Shown here piece by piece: positions 35,276 through 45,711 of a DNA stretch of 64,000 nt (positions are counted from its first letter, which is position 1; each line of letters opens with the position of its first letter). The notes below the pieces were generated by a model. The model was not told the origin of the DNA, made no database searches, and was given only the letters and a program-made list of their open reading frames with translations. Both the position numbers and the translations under genes were made by a program. Origin of the DNA: Agarophyton chilense (lineage: Eukaryota; Rhodophyta; Florideophyceae; Gracilariales; Gracilariaceae); contig JARGXX010000075.1 of assembly GCA_030374765.1 (NCBI GenBank), forward strand, positions 1,054,001-1,118,000. The letters run 5' to 3'.

Positions 35276-35689
35276 TGTTGGTAAGGAAGGGTACAATACG
35301 AACACCGGAGGTTGTTTGTTCCAGGCTTTTCTTGGGATACGCTTGTGCATTCCTACAAAGTTAGCAATCCAGTTGGCAACTCTTGCCGAAGTATTGGTTG
35401 ATTGCTTTGTTCGGACCTTACACAGAAATTCTTTACCGAACAAGCTTGGGGACTGCCACGTCGCTCTCTCTCTCTCGAGCTCTGAAAGGTCGGTGAATAA
35501 TCATTTTATTTGATTTAAGGATTTTTGGAGCTCTTGTGCAGATTCTCTAAAAAAGACGCATGTACATTATTTCGCACCGTAATTTGGTCCACAACTTGCC
35601 TATTCTTCGTAACTACGTTCGGTCTCGTTCTTGGCATCATTTCTACTTGAATAAGCTTCTCTTCAAAAGAAAAGCGCTTAGAAATTCTG

Positions 35690-35995
35690 ATGCTATTGGA
35701 TGATGCTTTGAGAAAGCAGGAGATCGCAACGGAACTTGAGCTGTATCGGACGCAGTCACTGCGGCTGGAAAAGCGACATCGAGAGCTGGAAGAGGCCATC
35801 AACGCCGTGAAGAACAATAATGAAGAGCCCGTTTTGTACTGCATTGGAAAGCCAGCGTTCTTGCAGCTGTCAGTCGGGAAAACAAGATCTCTGCTAAGAC
35901 AGGAGAAGAACACGGTGTGGGGGGAAATAGACAAAGCGCAGCGCGCGATTGTCAAGCTCGAACGCCGACTCGAAGACCTTTCCGAATCTAGTTGA
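35690..35995 (+). CDS. Small coiled-coil protein, prefoldin beta-like
   Basis: A 101-residue frame forms two long charged helices (residues about 5-47 and 63-98) around a short hydrophobic hairpin (EPVLYCIGKPAFLQL). This is the layout of a prefoldin beta subunit, where the hairpin corresponds to the YEPVGRMFIL segment of subunit 1. Prefoldin hands unfolded actin and tubulin to the chaperonin. It is about 20 residues shorter than typical subunit 1. The frame is open for 38 bp upstream of the ATG but has no earlier ATG, so a missing 5' exon is possible. Identity is tentative. Confidence 0.5.
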   Translation: MLLDDALRKQEIATELELYRTQSLRLEKRHRELEEAINAVKNNNEEPVLYCIGKPAFLQLSVGKTRSLLRQEKNTVWGEIDKAQRAIVKLERRLEDLSESS

Positions 35996-36958
35996 TGAGT
36001 GATTAAATCTGCGCTGTTGAGTGATCTGTTGAGTACACGGTTGGTGGCAGAGCTGCGTATTCTCATAATTTGTTCTTATAGTGCTTCGCAGCATGTCCTA
36101 GAGAGGGACTAATCCAAACTCTTCTGAGACACGCAGTGCGTCAACGGTGCTTGAACGTAATTGCAATCGGTGTCAATCACCAATCGTACAGCTTTTGTCG
36201 TAAAGGTTTGCTTCCCACAAAGATGTACGAAGCCACCGAATGGATTATGGTTTATTAATATATTTCGAATCACAGATCTTCGAGACCATACCAGCTAGAG
36301 ATGGGGCGCTTCCGTATACACCGTAGCCATAAATACATATAACATGTATTTGCTGTTCTCAGACGAGCGGAGTCAGGCTTCATGATTACAGAAGCATGTC
36401 TGTGAGTCCAGACAACTATAGGCACCGTAGATAAAAAAAGCTCCTGCGCACGGTTCTTCCGGGTTCTCTCCCCTCCGTAGCGTTTCTTCTCCCGTTTTAC
36501 ATTAGTCGCTTCTCATCATCTATCTGGCGCTCTTTCGCGCATTGCTCTTCGTTGCACTCAATCAACGAAAGTTGGAATCTGTGCGTATTTCATTTCGATG
36601 CCCAATTCAATTGTACATATTTCCAGTTCTCACAACTGTACAATGATGAAATTTCCTGGTTGTCCCTCGCAGCAACGCGGCTCATTTCTGACTACAGATT
36701 CTCACATTCTCTGCACCGTATACTCTGTTTACAATGCTAGCACACAAGATACCATTTCGTAACTAACGAGCAATTGAGTATATCGGACTTAAACAGTTAC
36801 GCCAGTACCGCGATATCTGGCGTAGACATTTATGAATAACTTCGGGCTTCAATGAAGCTATGCGGCACAATGGTAATTACAATGATGTAAAGCGTCACTT
36901 ATCATTCTGCTATTTCAATGTTTTCCATTGTTCCTAATAAAGCCAAACTCCAAGTGAT
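35996..36958. other. Intergenic DNA, no gene seen
   Basis: Only short frames without family likeness. It separates the prefoldin-like gene from the 3' end of the nuclease-like gene. Confidence 0.5.
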
Positions 36959-38356
36959 CTAGAAGAGACTTTCATGAACAGCCACGTTGGAAATCTTAAA
37001 CGCAGTTTTCGAATTTATGTCACTGTTCTTAAAGGTCGCCTTAAACGGAAGGAAACTTCCTATCGTATTGGACACGTCGAACTTCTTCACACCTCGCTCC
37101 CACAAAATCACTCTCGTCCTTGTGTACACCACGTGAATGTCATACCATCCGGGACCGGAAGTCATGGAGCTCGTAGCCAGTCTGGTAAACGTCGACCCTG
37201 TTACCTTGTTCCAAGTGGGAGACGCCCCGGAACGGAACTGTAAAGCGATCCCTCCAGCAAATTCCAACGTTGTCTCGCTCGAATAGAAGCGGTACGGTGA
37301 GAATTGGAACCTGAACGAAAGCCCGCTGTTCACCGGGTATTGACGCTTCGAAGTGATTGTTGCACTCGAAGAAGCAATGGACTGCCTGTCTGAAAAGAAC
37401 CAAAGCTCTCCGTCATCCATCGAGATCCTTGGCCCACCTGCACCTTGGGAAAATGTCCACCAATCATTGTTAGTTTGCGACATATACCCGATGAAACTCA
37501 GCGTGTTGACTACCGTTCTCTGATTTGTGCATGAGGAGTCTGCTGTCATTTTTTTGCTGGCAGACTTAATCGTGGACGTACGATCGGGAAACAAGCGTTT
37601 CGCCTTTTCACCCTTCTTGTTCTTAATCTCCATCCCAAGCCACGGCTCTTTCACCCAGCCCCCTGACGAGTAGTACTCGACGTCAGCGAACAGAAATACT
37701 TTCTTGCTTGCCTTAGCGTTGGAGTTATAGCGCACCAAGATGGTGACAAATACAGTGGACAACTTGTCTAAGTCCATGAGCTCGAAGGCCTCCTTTACCT
37801 TGCACTCAAACACATTATTCATCTCCTGATTTACTTGGCTTGAAAGAGTAATGACGTTCAAATAGTACGTCCCTGATCCACCCAGATCCTTTGCCCACAG
37901 ATGACCGCGTTGCCTGCTGTCAGAAGGAAACTCGTCCCATCCTGGCGGCCCAATCGGAGTGTATGTCCTGGATCCAATGAGTCGAGGATGGAGAGCATCA
38001 TAGGTAAGAGCAAAAGAAACACCGGTAGACTGAATGTTGTTCAAGGCAGTTCCTGTCGTCGGCATTGGAAGAAAAAACTCGCGATCACCGGCTTTGGCTT
38101 TGAGATTATCGTAAAAGTAATTGTCATTGTCACTCACCTGCCGAGCTGGACAGGCAGTCGTTGATGAGGAACCTGCAGCACAATTCGACACTCGAGTTGA
38201 CGGGCATGTGACAAAAGCGGCGAAGCAAGATCCTGCGCGAACTGTCTTTTGTAGAGAAAGTTGTGGGGTCAAATCTTGACTCGAAAGTGTAGATGCACGA
38301 ATTAAAATGGCTAGAAGACATGTCTGTACAACAGAAACCAAAAGACACAGCTTCAT
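36959..38356 (-). CDS. Secreted DNA/RNA non-specific nuclease-like protein with C-terminal beta-sandwich
   Basis: A 465-residue intronless frame with a signal peptide (MKLCLLVSVVQTCLLAILIRAS). Cysteines near residues 33-70 probably pair in the extracellular space. Residues about 135-200 carry QRGHLWAKDLGGSGTYYLNVITLSSQVNQEMNNVFE. The RGHL..LGGSGT..N...L....N pattern matches His-Me-finger DNA/RNA non-specific endonucleases of the polymorphic-effector type, with His as general base and the last Asn as metal ligand (inference). The C-terminal 150 residues (LWFFSDRQ..., GGIALQFRSG..., GPGWYDIHVVYTRTRVILWERGVKKFDV) look like a concanavalin A-like beta-sandwich that could bind glycans. The start is the ATG at 38356 because it opens the signal peptide. 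A TATA box lies about 93 bp upstream. Confidence 0.7.
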   Translation of the reverse strand: MKLCLLVSVVQTCLLAILIRASTLSSQDLTPQLSLQKTVRAGSCFAAFVTCPSTRVSNCAAGSSSTTACPARQVSDNDNYFYDNLKAKAGDREFFLPMPTTGTALNNIQSTGVSFALTYDALHPRLIGSRTYTPIGPPGWDEFPSDSRQRGHLWAKDLGGSGTYYLNVITLSSQVNQEMNNVFECKVKEAFELMDLDKLSTVFVTILVRYNSNAKASKKVFLFADVEYYSSGGWVKEPWLGMEIKNKKGEKAKRLFPDRTSTIKSASKKMTADSSCTNQRTVVNTLSFIGYMSQTNNDWWTFSQGAGGPRISMDDGELWFFSDRQSIASSSATITSKRQYPVNSGLSFRFQFSPYRFYSSETTLEFAGGIALQFRSGASPTWNKVTGSTFTRLATSSMTSGPGWYDIHVVYTRTRVILWERGVKKFDVSNTIGSFLPFKATFKNSDINSKTAFKISNVAVHESLF

Positions 38357-38448
38357 GTTGCTGAATTGCTGCGAAGGCTCGGAGCGTGGCCGTTGCACAC
38401 TCTATCTTCACGGCTTTAGTCAGGTGTCGGAGGTTTCATCGCGCTACG

Positions 38449-38455
38449 TTTTATA
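38449..38455 (-). promoter_or_regulatory. TATA box of the nuclease-like gene
   Basis: TATAAAA on the minus strand about 93 bp upstream of the ATG at 38356, at the same spacing as in the other secreted-protein gene. The tandem repeat at 38496-38665 lies just upstream of it. Confidence 0.6.
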
Positions 38456-38495
38456 CTGGTGAACTGATATTCGAACGCAAACGGTATATCTGTCT

Positions 38496-38665
38496 GAAGA
38501 GTGTAACATATTCTTGTGAACGTAGGTGCAGCCATATACAAGCAATATAAAACACACGCAATCCTCTGAATTGTCTGAATGAAGAGTGTAACATATTCTT
38601 GTGAACGTAGGTGTAGCCATATTCTAGCAATCTGAAACACACACAGTGCTCTGAATTGTCTAGGG
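38496..38665. repeat. Two-copy tandem repeat, 85-bp unit, in a promoter region
   Basis: GAAGAGTGTAACATATTCTT begins at 38496 and again at 38581. The copies are near-identical over about 85 bp, including TGTGAACGTAGGTG and CTCTGAATTGTCT. They lie about 40-210 bp upstream of the TATA box of the nuclease-like gene, so they may duplicate upstream regulatory sites. Confidence 0.8.
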
Positions 38666-39205
38666 TTAGCCATCCCAACGGGTTAGTTTGTGACACATTT
38701 TTAACCACCAAATCATGGCTTCTTGCTGTGAAAAAAGATGTTCATTTATTGGCGCTTGATATTGAGAACGTCTCGCGAGAGGAGAACGTAGAATTACAAC
38801 ACGCAATCTTTTTCAGGTAGTTGCGTAGGTTGCACTACAATTCCAACGAGCGAACGTTAGATAGACACGAAATAGAACCTTTAATTTGAATTAGTAGCCT
38901 AATTTAGTAGACGTTGAATTAAAATGACGCTGCTTTCTTGGAGCGTTAGAGACCTACAACAAACTCCCAGCCAATGTAAAAAAGCTCTAAACAAGAGAAA
39001 TACTTCTCTTGTCCGACAAAAATCTATCAAACAACCCCCAAGCTCTTCATCTCCAACTTCTCCATTAGTACCACCATCCTTGCCGTCCGTCTTTTTCTTC
39101 TTCCGCTTTCTACGCCGCTAACTCCGATTCAACCGCATCGCTGATTCTACACCCCCTACGCCGAATCTTCTTTTGCACAACACTTGACTCCTCTCAGCCG
39201 AGACA

Positions 39206-40509
39206 TAAAGTCTGTTTCAAAATCATATCCCTCGCGCAAATTTTCCAAAAATCGACGTTTTGGCTACAGTACAACTAACAAAATCAGTGTGAAAAAATTT
39301 TCAAGTAAAAAAACTGTTTCAAAATCATAACCTTTATTGCATCCTTTTTATTCTAACGCGAGTTCAGTAGTTTATTTTTGCTCCTCTAGCCTGTATAACA
39401 CTTATACAACGCTTTGGCATTGATTCTATAAAAGGATTGATAGCATTACAGTCAATCTTTTCCCAGCAATCTTTGATACAATTTTTCAAATCAAAAACTG
39501 TATCAAACTGCCTTCCTTGCCCATAAACCATTCGGGCCAACATTCCCCAAATGTTTTCGATAGGGTTGAGGTCAGGAGAGCGCGCAGGCCATTCCATAAC
39601 CGACATATTTAGACTATTGAACCACTGTTTCATAGAATTAGACTTATGCACAGGTGCATTATCTTGCTGGAAAATGAATTCTTCTCCGTGCATACAGTAT
39701 GAAAAAGGTAAAAGATAGTTTTCTAGAACCTCAGCATACTTCTCAGAGTTCATTGTAGTTTCAACAAAAGCCATATCAGTTGCTCCTTTCGTGGAGATTC
39801 CAGCCCAAACCATTACTGATGCGCCTCCTGAATGCCTAGTCACAAATTCCTTCTTTTCTTTTCGTAGATCATGCCAATAAAATTTATAGCAATCTGGACC
39901 ATCAAGGTTAAACTTTTTTTCGTCGGAAAAGATAACATTATTCCATTCCGTTTTCCAATAAGCCTTTTGAGCACACCATTCAACTCGATTTTTCTTGTGA
40001 TTATCTTTTAAAAAAAAAGTTTTCCTCATTTTTGTGTACTTGAACAAATTTTGACGGTTGACTTCACGCCATATTGTAGATCGTGATAGAGGCAAATTTA
40101 GATTTTTGACAATTTTCCCGCAAGATGAAGTGTTGCGGCATAGTTCTCGCTTAATTCCACGCTTATCGGCCGGGGATAGTGCCGTTGGACGGCCGGTTGA
40201 ACGCTTTGTTCCGTATGCAGCGGGGTTTTTGATGAAGTTGCTGATTGTTTTTGGGCTGCGCTTGAGTTTTCGGGCTATATCTGCTGGAATCATACCCTGA
40301 CCTACTAATTCCATGATTTCCAGCTGTTCAGAGCGTGTGAGAGGTGCGCCACGAGCCATAATTGAGCGAATGATTGTATAAAGGATATACTTTTGAAACA
40401 GTGTTATTGACTTAGTGGTTTTTATTTGTTGTGAAATGTGCTCTACAGTACGTGAAATGCCTTTTTGGCGCAGTTTTTGTAAAGGGATATGTTTTTGAAA
40501 CGCACTGTA
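39206..40509 (-). mobile_element. Tc1/mariner element, apparently complete, with IR/DR ends
   Basis: TA dinucleotides at 39206-39207 and 40508-40509 flank a roughly 1300-bp element. Outer inverted repeats share CTGTTTCAAAA/CGTTTCAAAA with ATATCCCT (39208-39232 and 40483-40507). Inner copies of the same motif lie at about 39311-39334 and 40381-40404, so each end has two direct repeats, the IR/DR layout known from some Tc1 elements. One intact transposase frame lies inside. A degenerate relative lies at 2481-3744. Confidence 0.8.
39364..40359 (-). CDS. Tc1/mariner transposase (DD34E)
   Basis: 331 residues with no stop or frameshift. The N-terminus has a paired-type helix-turn-helix: LTRSEQLEIMELVGQGMIP with KLKRSPKTISNFIKN, a GRPTALS hook, and a second HTH (CGKIVKNLNLPLSRSTIWREV). 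The catalytic core has FSDEKKFNLDGPD (first Asp), FIFQQDNAPVHKS (second Asp), and then DLNPIENIWG with the third acidic residue 34 residues on. The enzyme cuts at the inverted repeats and inserts at TA. The frame extends 58 codons upstream to 40533, but the ATG at 40359 (MARGAPLT) begins the DNA-binding domain and lies inside the inner repeat, so it is the likely start. It is potentially active. Confidence 0.9.
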   Translation of the reverse strand: MARGAPLTRSEQLEIMELVGQGMIPADIARKLKRSPKTISNFIKNPAAYGTKRSTGRPTALSPADKRGIKRELCRNTSSCGKIVKNLNLPLSRSTIWREVNRQNLFKYTKMRKTFFLKDNHKKNRVEWCAQKAYWKTEWNNVIFSDEKKFNLDGPDCYKFYWHDLRKEKKEFVTRHSGGASVMVWAGISTKGATDMAFVETTMNSEKYAEVLENYLLPFSYCMHGEEFIFQQDNAPVHKSNSMKQWFNSLNMSVMEWPARSPDLNPIENIWGMLARMVYGQGRQFDTVFDLKNCIKDCWEKIDCNAINPFIESMPKRCISVIQARGAKINY

Positions 40510-40574
40510 TACATAGTAAGTCTTATAGAACAATGCGCAGCTATCTGTAATAGTGTCTACACGCCCGGATAATT

Positions 40575-41042
40575 GGCCTCACCTGAGGCCAGCTTGGCCT
40601 CATATGAGGCCAAAATTTTCCTTAAAAAATAATTGAAAATTCTTCAAGATATGAATTTTCAAATTTAGAGCAGAAAGGAAGAAAACAGAATTAAAAACCA
40701 TACATCTTTATCGTTGAGGAAAAGCATCGGGAATCGAGTCAATCAGAGCTTTAATACTCTTCTTTAAAACGACATTCTTTTGGTGTAGCAAACTTCAGTA
40801 GTCGCAAAAAAATAACAACCAAATACTTCTGCCCTCAAACTATCCAAAAAAAACATGTCGAAAGGAAATATCTCTTTCAATCATCTAGTAATTCATACTT
40901 TAAATCTCAAGGCCATCAAAGGAAGATTGTTCAGCAATATGTTCCAGTTATACAGACAGAGCTCGTAGATTGCATTTATTGCTTACTTACAAAGAAATAA
41001 AAAAATGGCCTCATATGAGGCCAATTGACCTCACATGAAACC
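40575..41042. mobile_element. MITE-like element with doubled palindromic ends
   Basis: The left end has GGCCTCACCTGAGGCC (40575-40590) and GGCCTCATATGAGGCC (40596-40611). The right end has GGCCTCATATGAGGCC (41007-41022) and a decayed copy (41027-41042). The two ends are inverted repeats of each other over about 37 bp, and each half is itself a palindrome. The 395 bp between are A/T-rich and code for nothing. No clear target duplication was found. The superfamily is unknown. Confidence 0.65.
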
Positions 41043-41540
41043 ATCGGTCGTATAGATACTAGAGTAAACATAAACAACCCCAGCAAGAAACAAGAAATAA
41101 CTAACTGAGAGAAGTAGACACGTGAGTTAAGCATCTGAGAGAGGGCAGTAAGTGGGTGGGCAGAGAAATAGAAATATCTAGCTTATCAGGAAGACAGCTT
41201 CACCGTGTTCTTCCTCGACTATCAAGGTGATGTTTGGGTGACCACTTGTCGACGTGGCCACTTGCTATTTCTAGAAGAGCTTCACTTGCATATACTAGTG
41301 TATAAAAACGCGTAAGATGACAGGAAAAGTTAGCTGCTCCACTTTGACGCGTTTTTGCGACCGGTCTGTAGCACTTGCGCGAAGAACAACCTTGACGCAG
41401 CGGTGACAGAAATGCTACTGTCGTAGTGGACCTGCATCATGTCAGATGCTACCCAGTTTAGCCTTGACTTTATCCAAGCATCCTAAACTCATAGTCCCGG
41501 CACTTCATTATGACCTCCTATACCAGCGCTAAGCGAAGCG
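41043..41540. other. Spacer, possibly the far end of the DIRS-like element
   Basis: No supported gene. If the neighbouring DIRS segment is flipped back, this stretch read on the minus strand continues it, but I could not recognise recombinase sequence in it. Confidence 0.35.
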
Positions 41541-42463
41541 TGTGGAGCAAAACCCGGCGACGGGAAGTGCTCTCAAGGTGTTCGAAGCCTTGCTCCCTGG
41601 GGGAGGCAGACTCAGAGACAGAGCCCTCCGTTCCACCCGTAGTGTGGGGTGTAACTCCCACGGGGGATTCCGGAAGTACCGACGGAGGTGAGGGGTAGAA
41701 ACCGTTGGGTCGGGAATGGGTATGGGTATCCCAAAGAATGGGGGAAAATCCGGCGAAGAGGAAAAACGGGGCGAGGGTCGGGCACTAACAGGCACCGGAC
41801 CCGAGAACGAGAAAAGGGGCGAAACAACAAAAGAAACCCAATACAGGGGCGAAAACCTGTCCTCGAAAGGAAACACAAAAAGCATGCAACAAGTAAGCAG
41901 AACCCCCACGGGGTATCGTGCACGCAGGTCGTCTGAGCGGTCCCAAGGGGGTGGTTGCACGGAACCCAAACGTGGGCACTCTCCAAGTGGAGTCGTGTCC
42001 CTACGCAGGCGTTGCTAACCAGAGCCCGTTCCGGGTTGTAAGGCCGAAACGATGGCGACGAAGAACCTCTAAAGGTATCGAAGACCAACCTTGGTTACCA
42101 TTTACTCTGAGCTTCGGACTGTCAGATCTCGTCTCCCTAAGTAGGGCCCACTAACTAAACTCTACTAATTACAGCAGTGCACACCTGCTCAGGGCCATAC
42201 ACGTGGAGATCCCACTGTCAGGGCCCAAAAATCCAACGTTCTAACAAATATCCGAAAATCGGTGCCAAAATTAAGCCACATGTATCACGGGGCCAATCCA
42301 ACCATGGGCCATCCGAATCTTCACGTCATAGGCGAACTCTAACCAGAAAACAGTGCCACCTCAGCACACCTTAGAGGGGATCATAGTCATAACCCTCGGA
42401 GGGTTCAACCCTCATTCTATGAGTTGCATCTTCAAGTATCCCCTAACTGGGCGTTGCTCTACA
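41541..42463 (-). repeat. Inverted extra LTR of the element A family
   Basis: The 923 bp are the reverse complement of the LTR at 44562-45484, with very few differences visible, starting TGTGGAGCAAAACC and ending GCTCTACA on the top strand. No element body is attached. Its left flank is AAGCG. Its original right flank, after undoing the inversion, is AAGCA (complement of 44557-44561), a plausible 5-bp target duplication with one change. It is therefore probably a solo LTR. Confidence 0.9.
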
Positions 42464-44561
42464 GACACAGATCGCATGAAGGTGTAAATCGCAGAGGCGA
42501 AGCGTTTCAAGATGCTCCGCCTGGAAAGGCAGCTGCTTCTACTCTCTCAACGAAATCGGCGTTGGGTGCCGTTGGAGAAGGTGAGGCACTCCTGCGGTGT
42601 GGCGGTCTCTCTCTCGCTTGTGCTCTTTATTACCCTCTTCCACACTCCTTCATTCTATTTCGACATGAATATCGCGGAGGGCGAGGAGAAAGGGTCAAGT
42701 ACGAACCGAAGTCCCGCAGAAGGAGCCATAGGCTCCTTCTGCTGGACGAGTGACGCTGCACGGAGCAAGAGCCATGGCGGCACGCCGCTGCCTCTGCCAC
42801 GAGAGAGGATTCCCGCTGCTCGCGAGGCGACTTCGTTGCCGCGGCACGGACAGGTCGGATTGTGTCGACAATCACTTGGCTTTGGGTCGGTATTGGCGTA
42901 TATTGGCGAAGGTAGAAGGACATGACCTTCACAAGCTCGACCCGCCCGAGACCATGCACAGCGACGCGAGTGAAGCGGGCTACGGTGGAACCGTGGAGTT
43001 CGACGAAAAAGAAGGGTCACAGGCTTTGTGGGAGTGTCGGGGTTTCTGGATGGTAGAGGATCGCGCGCAGAGCATCACGTTGCGGGAACTGTAAGCAATA
43101 CAGATTCAATTGCAGTGGCACTTCACGGACTATGTCTCCCAGCCGAGCGTACGTAGATCGCTCCTTCACGAATATAATCAGGCGGCAGTCTATGTCTTCA
43201 AAGCCATGGTATCAGCCTCGTGGCCAATGATGGCGGAGCTTCGACGTCTGAGAGCCATGGCGGCCGCGCTGATTGTAACTTTAGAGGTTCGTTGGATCGC
43301 TTCCGCCGTGAACCGGTTCGCCGACGCAACGTCTCGGGCGTGGAACCTGGGAGACGCATGAGCTATGGACAGCTTCTTGCGCTCCATCCACCGCGAATAC
43401 CACCTCGACCACAAAGTGTTCCGAGACTGGCTGGTGGGGGAAACGCTAGTTGCGCGGAGGAAGTACCTTGCCACTCAGATGGAGAAGAACTAAGGCGACG
43501 GAAAGCGCGGCTGTGGAACGCCCTGTTCGACTTTCTCCCACTAGTGGTAGGGAAGATCGAGGCAGAGAAAGGTCGTGGAGTGGTGTTGGCTCCCTACTGG
43601 CCATTGCAAGCATGGTTCGCGGGCTTACGTGGCCTGGCATCCCACATAGAGGGCCTTCGCTTCTCGTAGAACAATCTTCCGTCACTTCACGCCGTCGGAA
43701 CGCAGAATGGGGAGTAGAGGTGGTCAGGATCAGATAGCTGCGCTGCGGACTAGTGGAATTCGAGACGCAGTGATTTCATGAACCGGGACGGGGGGAATCA
43801 CTGGAGGAGCTGGAGCGGCAGCGCATTGGTTGGTGAATCATGGTTGGGCGGCGCAGACGTTGAAAAACCGAAGCAGTCAAATTAAGAAGTGGATGCTGTT
43901 CTGCGATGAGGATGGACGAGACCCCCTGCCGGCTACTGTAGGAGATGTGGCGGCATATCTGGGATACCTCTACCTCGAAGGACGAATCGGGCCAAACTCT
44001 GTGCGACAATATGTAAGCGCCGTGCCCCGGTTTCATGAGACGCAGTGTTTCACTGCCCCTACCCGTACCTCTCTTGTCTACGCCATGTTTTCCGCTTACA
44101 TCAATCTCACGGACAAGGATCGACCTCATACCCCGAAACGCCTTGGTCTGAGCGCTGAAATAATGCATCACGTCACACTGGCGGGCCTGTCTTCTGAACA
44201 GATGCTGGAAATCTGCACATGTGCGGCATCGGTCTTTTATTTCATTCTCCAGCGTCGCGCAGTGTCAGTCGAGTATGATCTACAAAGTGATGTGAGCAAA
44301 ACGGACCCTGAGATGACCTTTGTGGTCACACATCGAAAGAAAACGTCCAGGCCCCATCCATAACGCCTTAGATACCCACAGAATCCCCTACAAACTGGAC
44401 GTCTGAACCTGATGCGGAAATAAAATTTCGTTTGCCCGGTTTGCAGCGGGTTTATGGTCACAAGAGCATAGCGAACTCTTGGTTCGACTAATATCGGCGA
44501 TGCATTGTACCAAGCACTATAATTGTCTTCGTGACTGCACCGGACGGATTTTTCTATGCTT
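42464..44561 (+). pseudogene. DIRS-like retroelement, distal half: RT end, RNase H and tyrosine recombinase
   Basis: In shifting frames it encodes the end of a DIRS-type RT (RFKMLRLERQLLLLSQRNRRWVPLEKVRH), then RNase H with MHSDASEAGYGGTVEF and DRAQSITLREL, then YVFKAMVSASW and RWIASAVNRFADATSRAWN, and from 43830 a tyrosine recombinase. The proximal half of the same element lies at 56347-57600 on the minus strand. DIRS elements lack integrase and insert circular cDNA using the recombinase. Stops and frameshifts occur throughout, so it is inactive. It is trapped between inverted LTR copies. Confidence 0.75.
43830..44363 (+). pseudogene. Tyrosine recombinase fragment of the DIRS-like element
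   Basis: A 177-codon frame begins with a SAM-like N-terminal domain (AAQTLKNRSSQIKKWMLFCDEDG, VGDVAAYLGYLYLEGRIGPNSVRQYVSAV) and continues into the catalytic domain, where the first catalytic Arg is probably in LQRRAVSVEYDL. The H-x-x-R and Tyr boxes are not identifiable before or after the stop, so it is truncated or frameshifted. Confidence 0.6.
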
Positions 44562-45484
44562 TGTAGAGCAACGCCCAGTTAGGGGATACTTGAAGATGCA
44601 ACTCATAGAATGAGGGTTGAACCCTCCGAGGGTTATGACTATGATCCCCTCTAAGGTGTGCTGAGGTGGCACTGTTTTCTGGTTAGAGTTCGCCTATGAC
44701 GTGAAGATTCGGATGGCCCATGGTTGTATTGGCCCCGTGATACACGTGGCTTAATTTTGGCACCGATTTTCGGATATTTGTTAGAACGTTGGATTTTTGG
44801 GCCCTGACAGTGGGATCTCCACGTGTATGGCCCTGAGCAGGTGTGCACTGCTGTAATTAGTAGAGTTTAGTTAGTGGGCCCTACTTAGGGAGACGAGATC
44901 TGACAGTCCGAAGCTCAGAGTAAATGGTAACCAAGGTTGGTCTTCGATACCTTTAGAGGTTCTTCGTCGCCATCGTTTCGGCCTTACAACCCGGAACGGG
45001 CTCTGGTTAGCAACGCCTGCGTAGGGACACGACTCCACTTGGAGAGTGCCCACGTTTGGGTTCCGTGCAACCACCCCCTTGGGACCGCTCAGACGACCTG
45101 CGTGCACGATACCCCGTGGGGGTTCTGCTTACTTGTTGCGTGCTTTTTGTGTTTCCTTTCGAGGACAGGTTTTCGCCCCTGTATTGGGTTTCTTTTGTTG
45201 TTTCGCCCCTTTTCTCGTTCTCGGGTCCGGTGCCTGTTAGTGCCCGACCCTCGCCCCGTTTTTCCTCTTCGCCGGATTTTCCCCCATTCTTTGGGATACC
45301 CATACCCATTCCCGACCCAACGGTTTCTACCCCTCACCTCCGTCGGTACTTCCGGAATCCCCCGTGGGAGTTACACCCCACACTACGGGTGGAACGGAGG
45401 GCTCTGTCTCTGAGTCTGCCTCCCCCAGGGAGCAAGGCTTCGAACACCTTGAGAGCACTTCCCGTCTCCGGGTTTTGCTCCACA
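44562..45484 (+). repeat. 5' LTR of element A
   Basis: 923 bp, TGTAGAGCAACG...GCTCCACA. It differs from the 3' LTR by scattered substitutions and a 7-bp indel near 44855. It should hold promoter and polyadenylation signals; no clear TATA box is seen. Confidence 0.92.
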
Positions 45485-45486
45485 AG

Positions 45487-45500
45487 TGGTCTCCCGACTT
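45487..45500 (+). other. Putative primer-binding site of element A
   Basis: TGGTCTCCCGACTT begins 2 nt after the LTR. The same 16-nt context AGTGGTCTCCCGACTT follows the LTR of element B (58294-58309), so it is conserved between two diverged elements. The cognate tRNA was not identified. Confidence 0.6.
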
Positions 45501-45711
45501 AGAATCCGTTTTCGGACTTTTGGGTTGGTCATCCACGTGTTGGAATATCTCTTGGAAGAGGAAGCACCGTCGTGAAGATTTGTTGTAGTGGTCCCCTTTG
45601 GAAAGGGTGGAATTGGTTTTTATTATTGTTTTGTGTTACGTCATCCGTTCTCCGGGAATCTCGTGATCGAATTTCATCGTTACCCCGAATCGTCGGTGTC
45701 GTGTCTGCAGC

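Noticed and set aside
44937-45413. A 158-codon ORF present in all three LTR copies (also 55799-56275 and 41612-42088)
   Set aside because: Other frames on both strands are also open over much of the same stretch, and the product is Pro/Arg/Phe-rich without any domain. Openness is shared because the LTRs are near-identical copies, so it is not independent evidence of coding.
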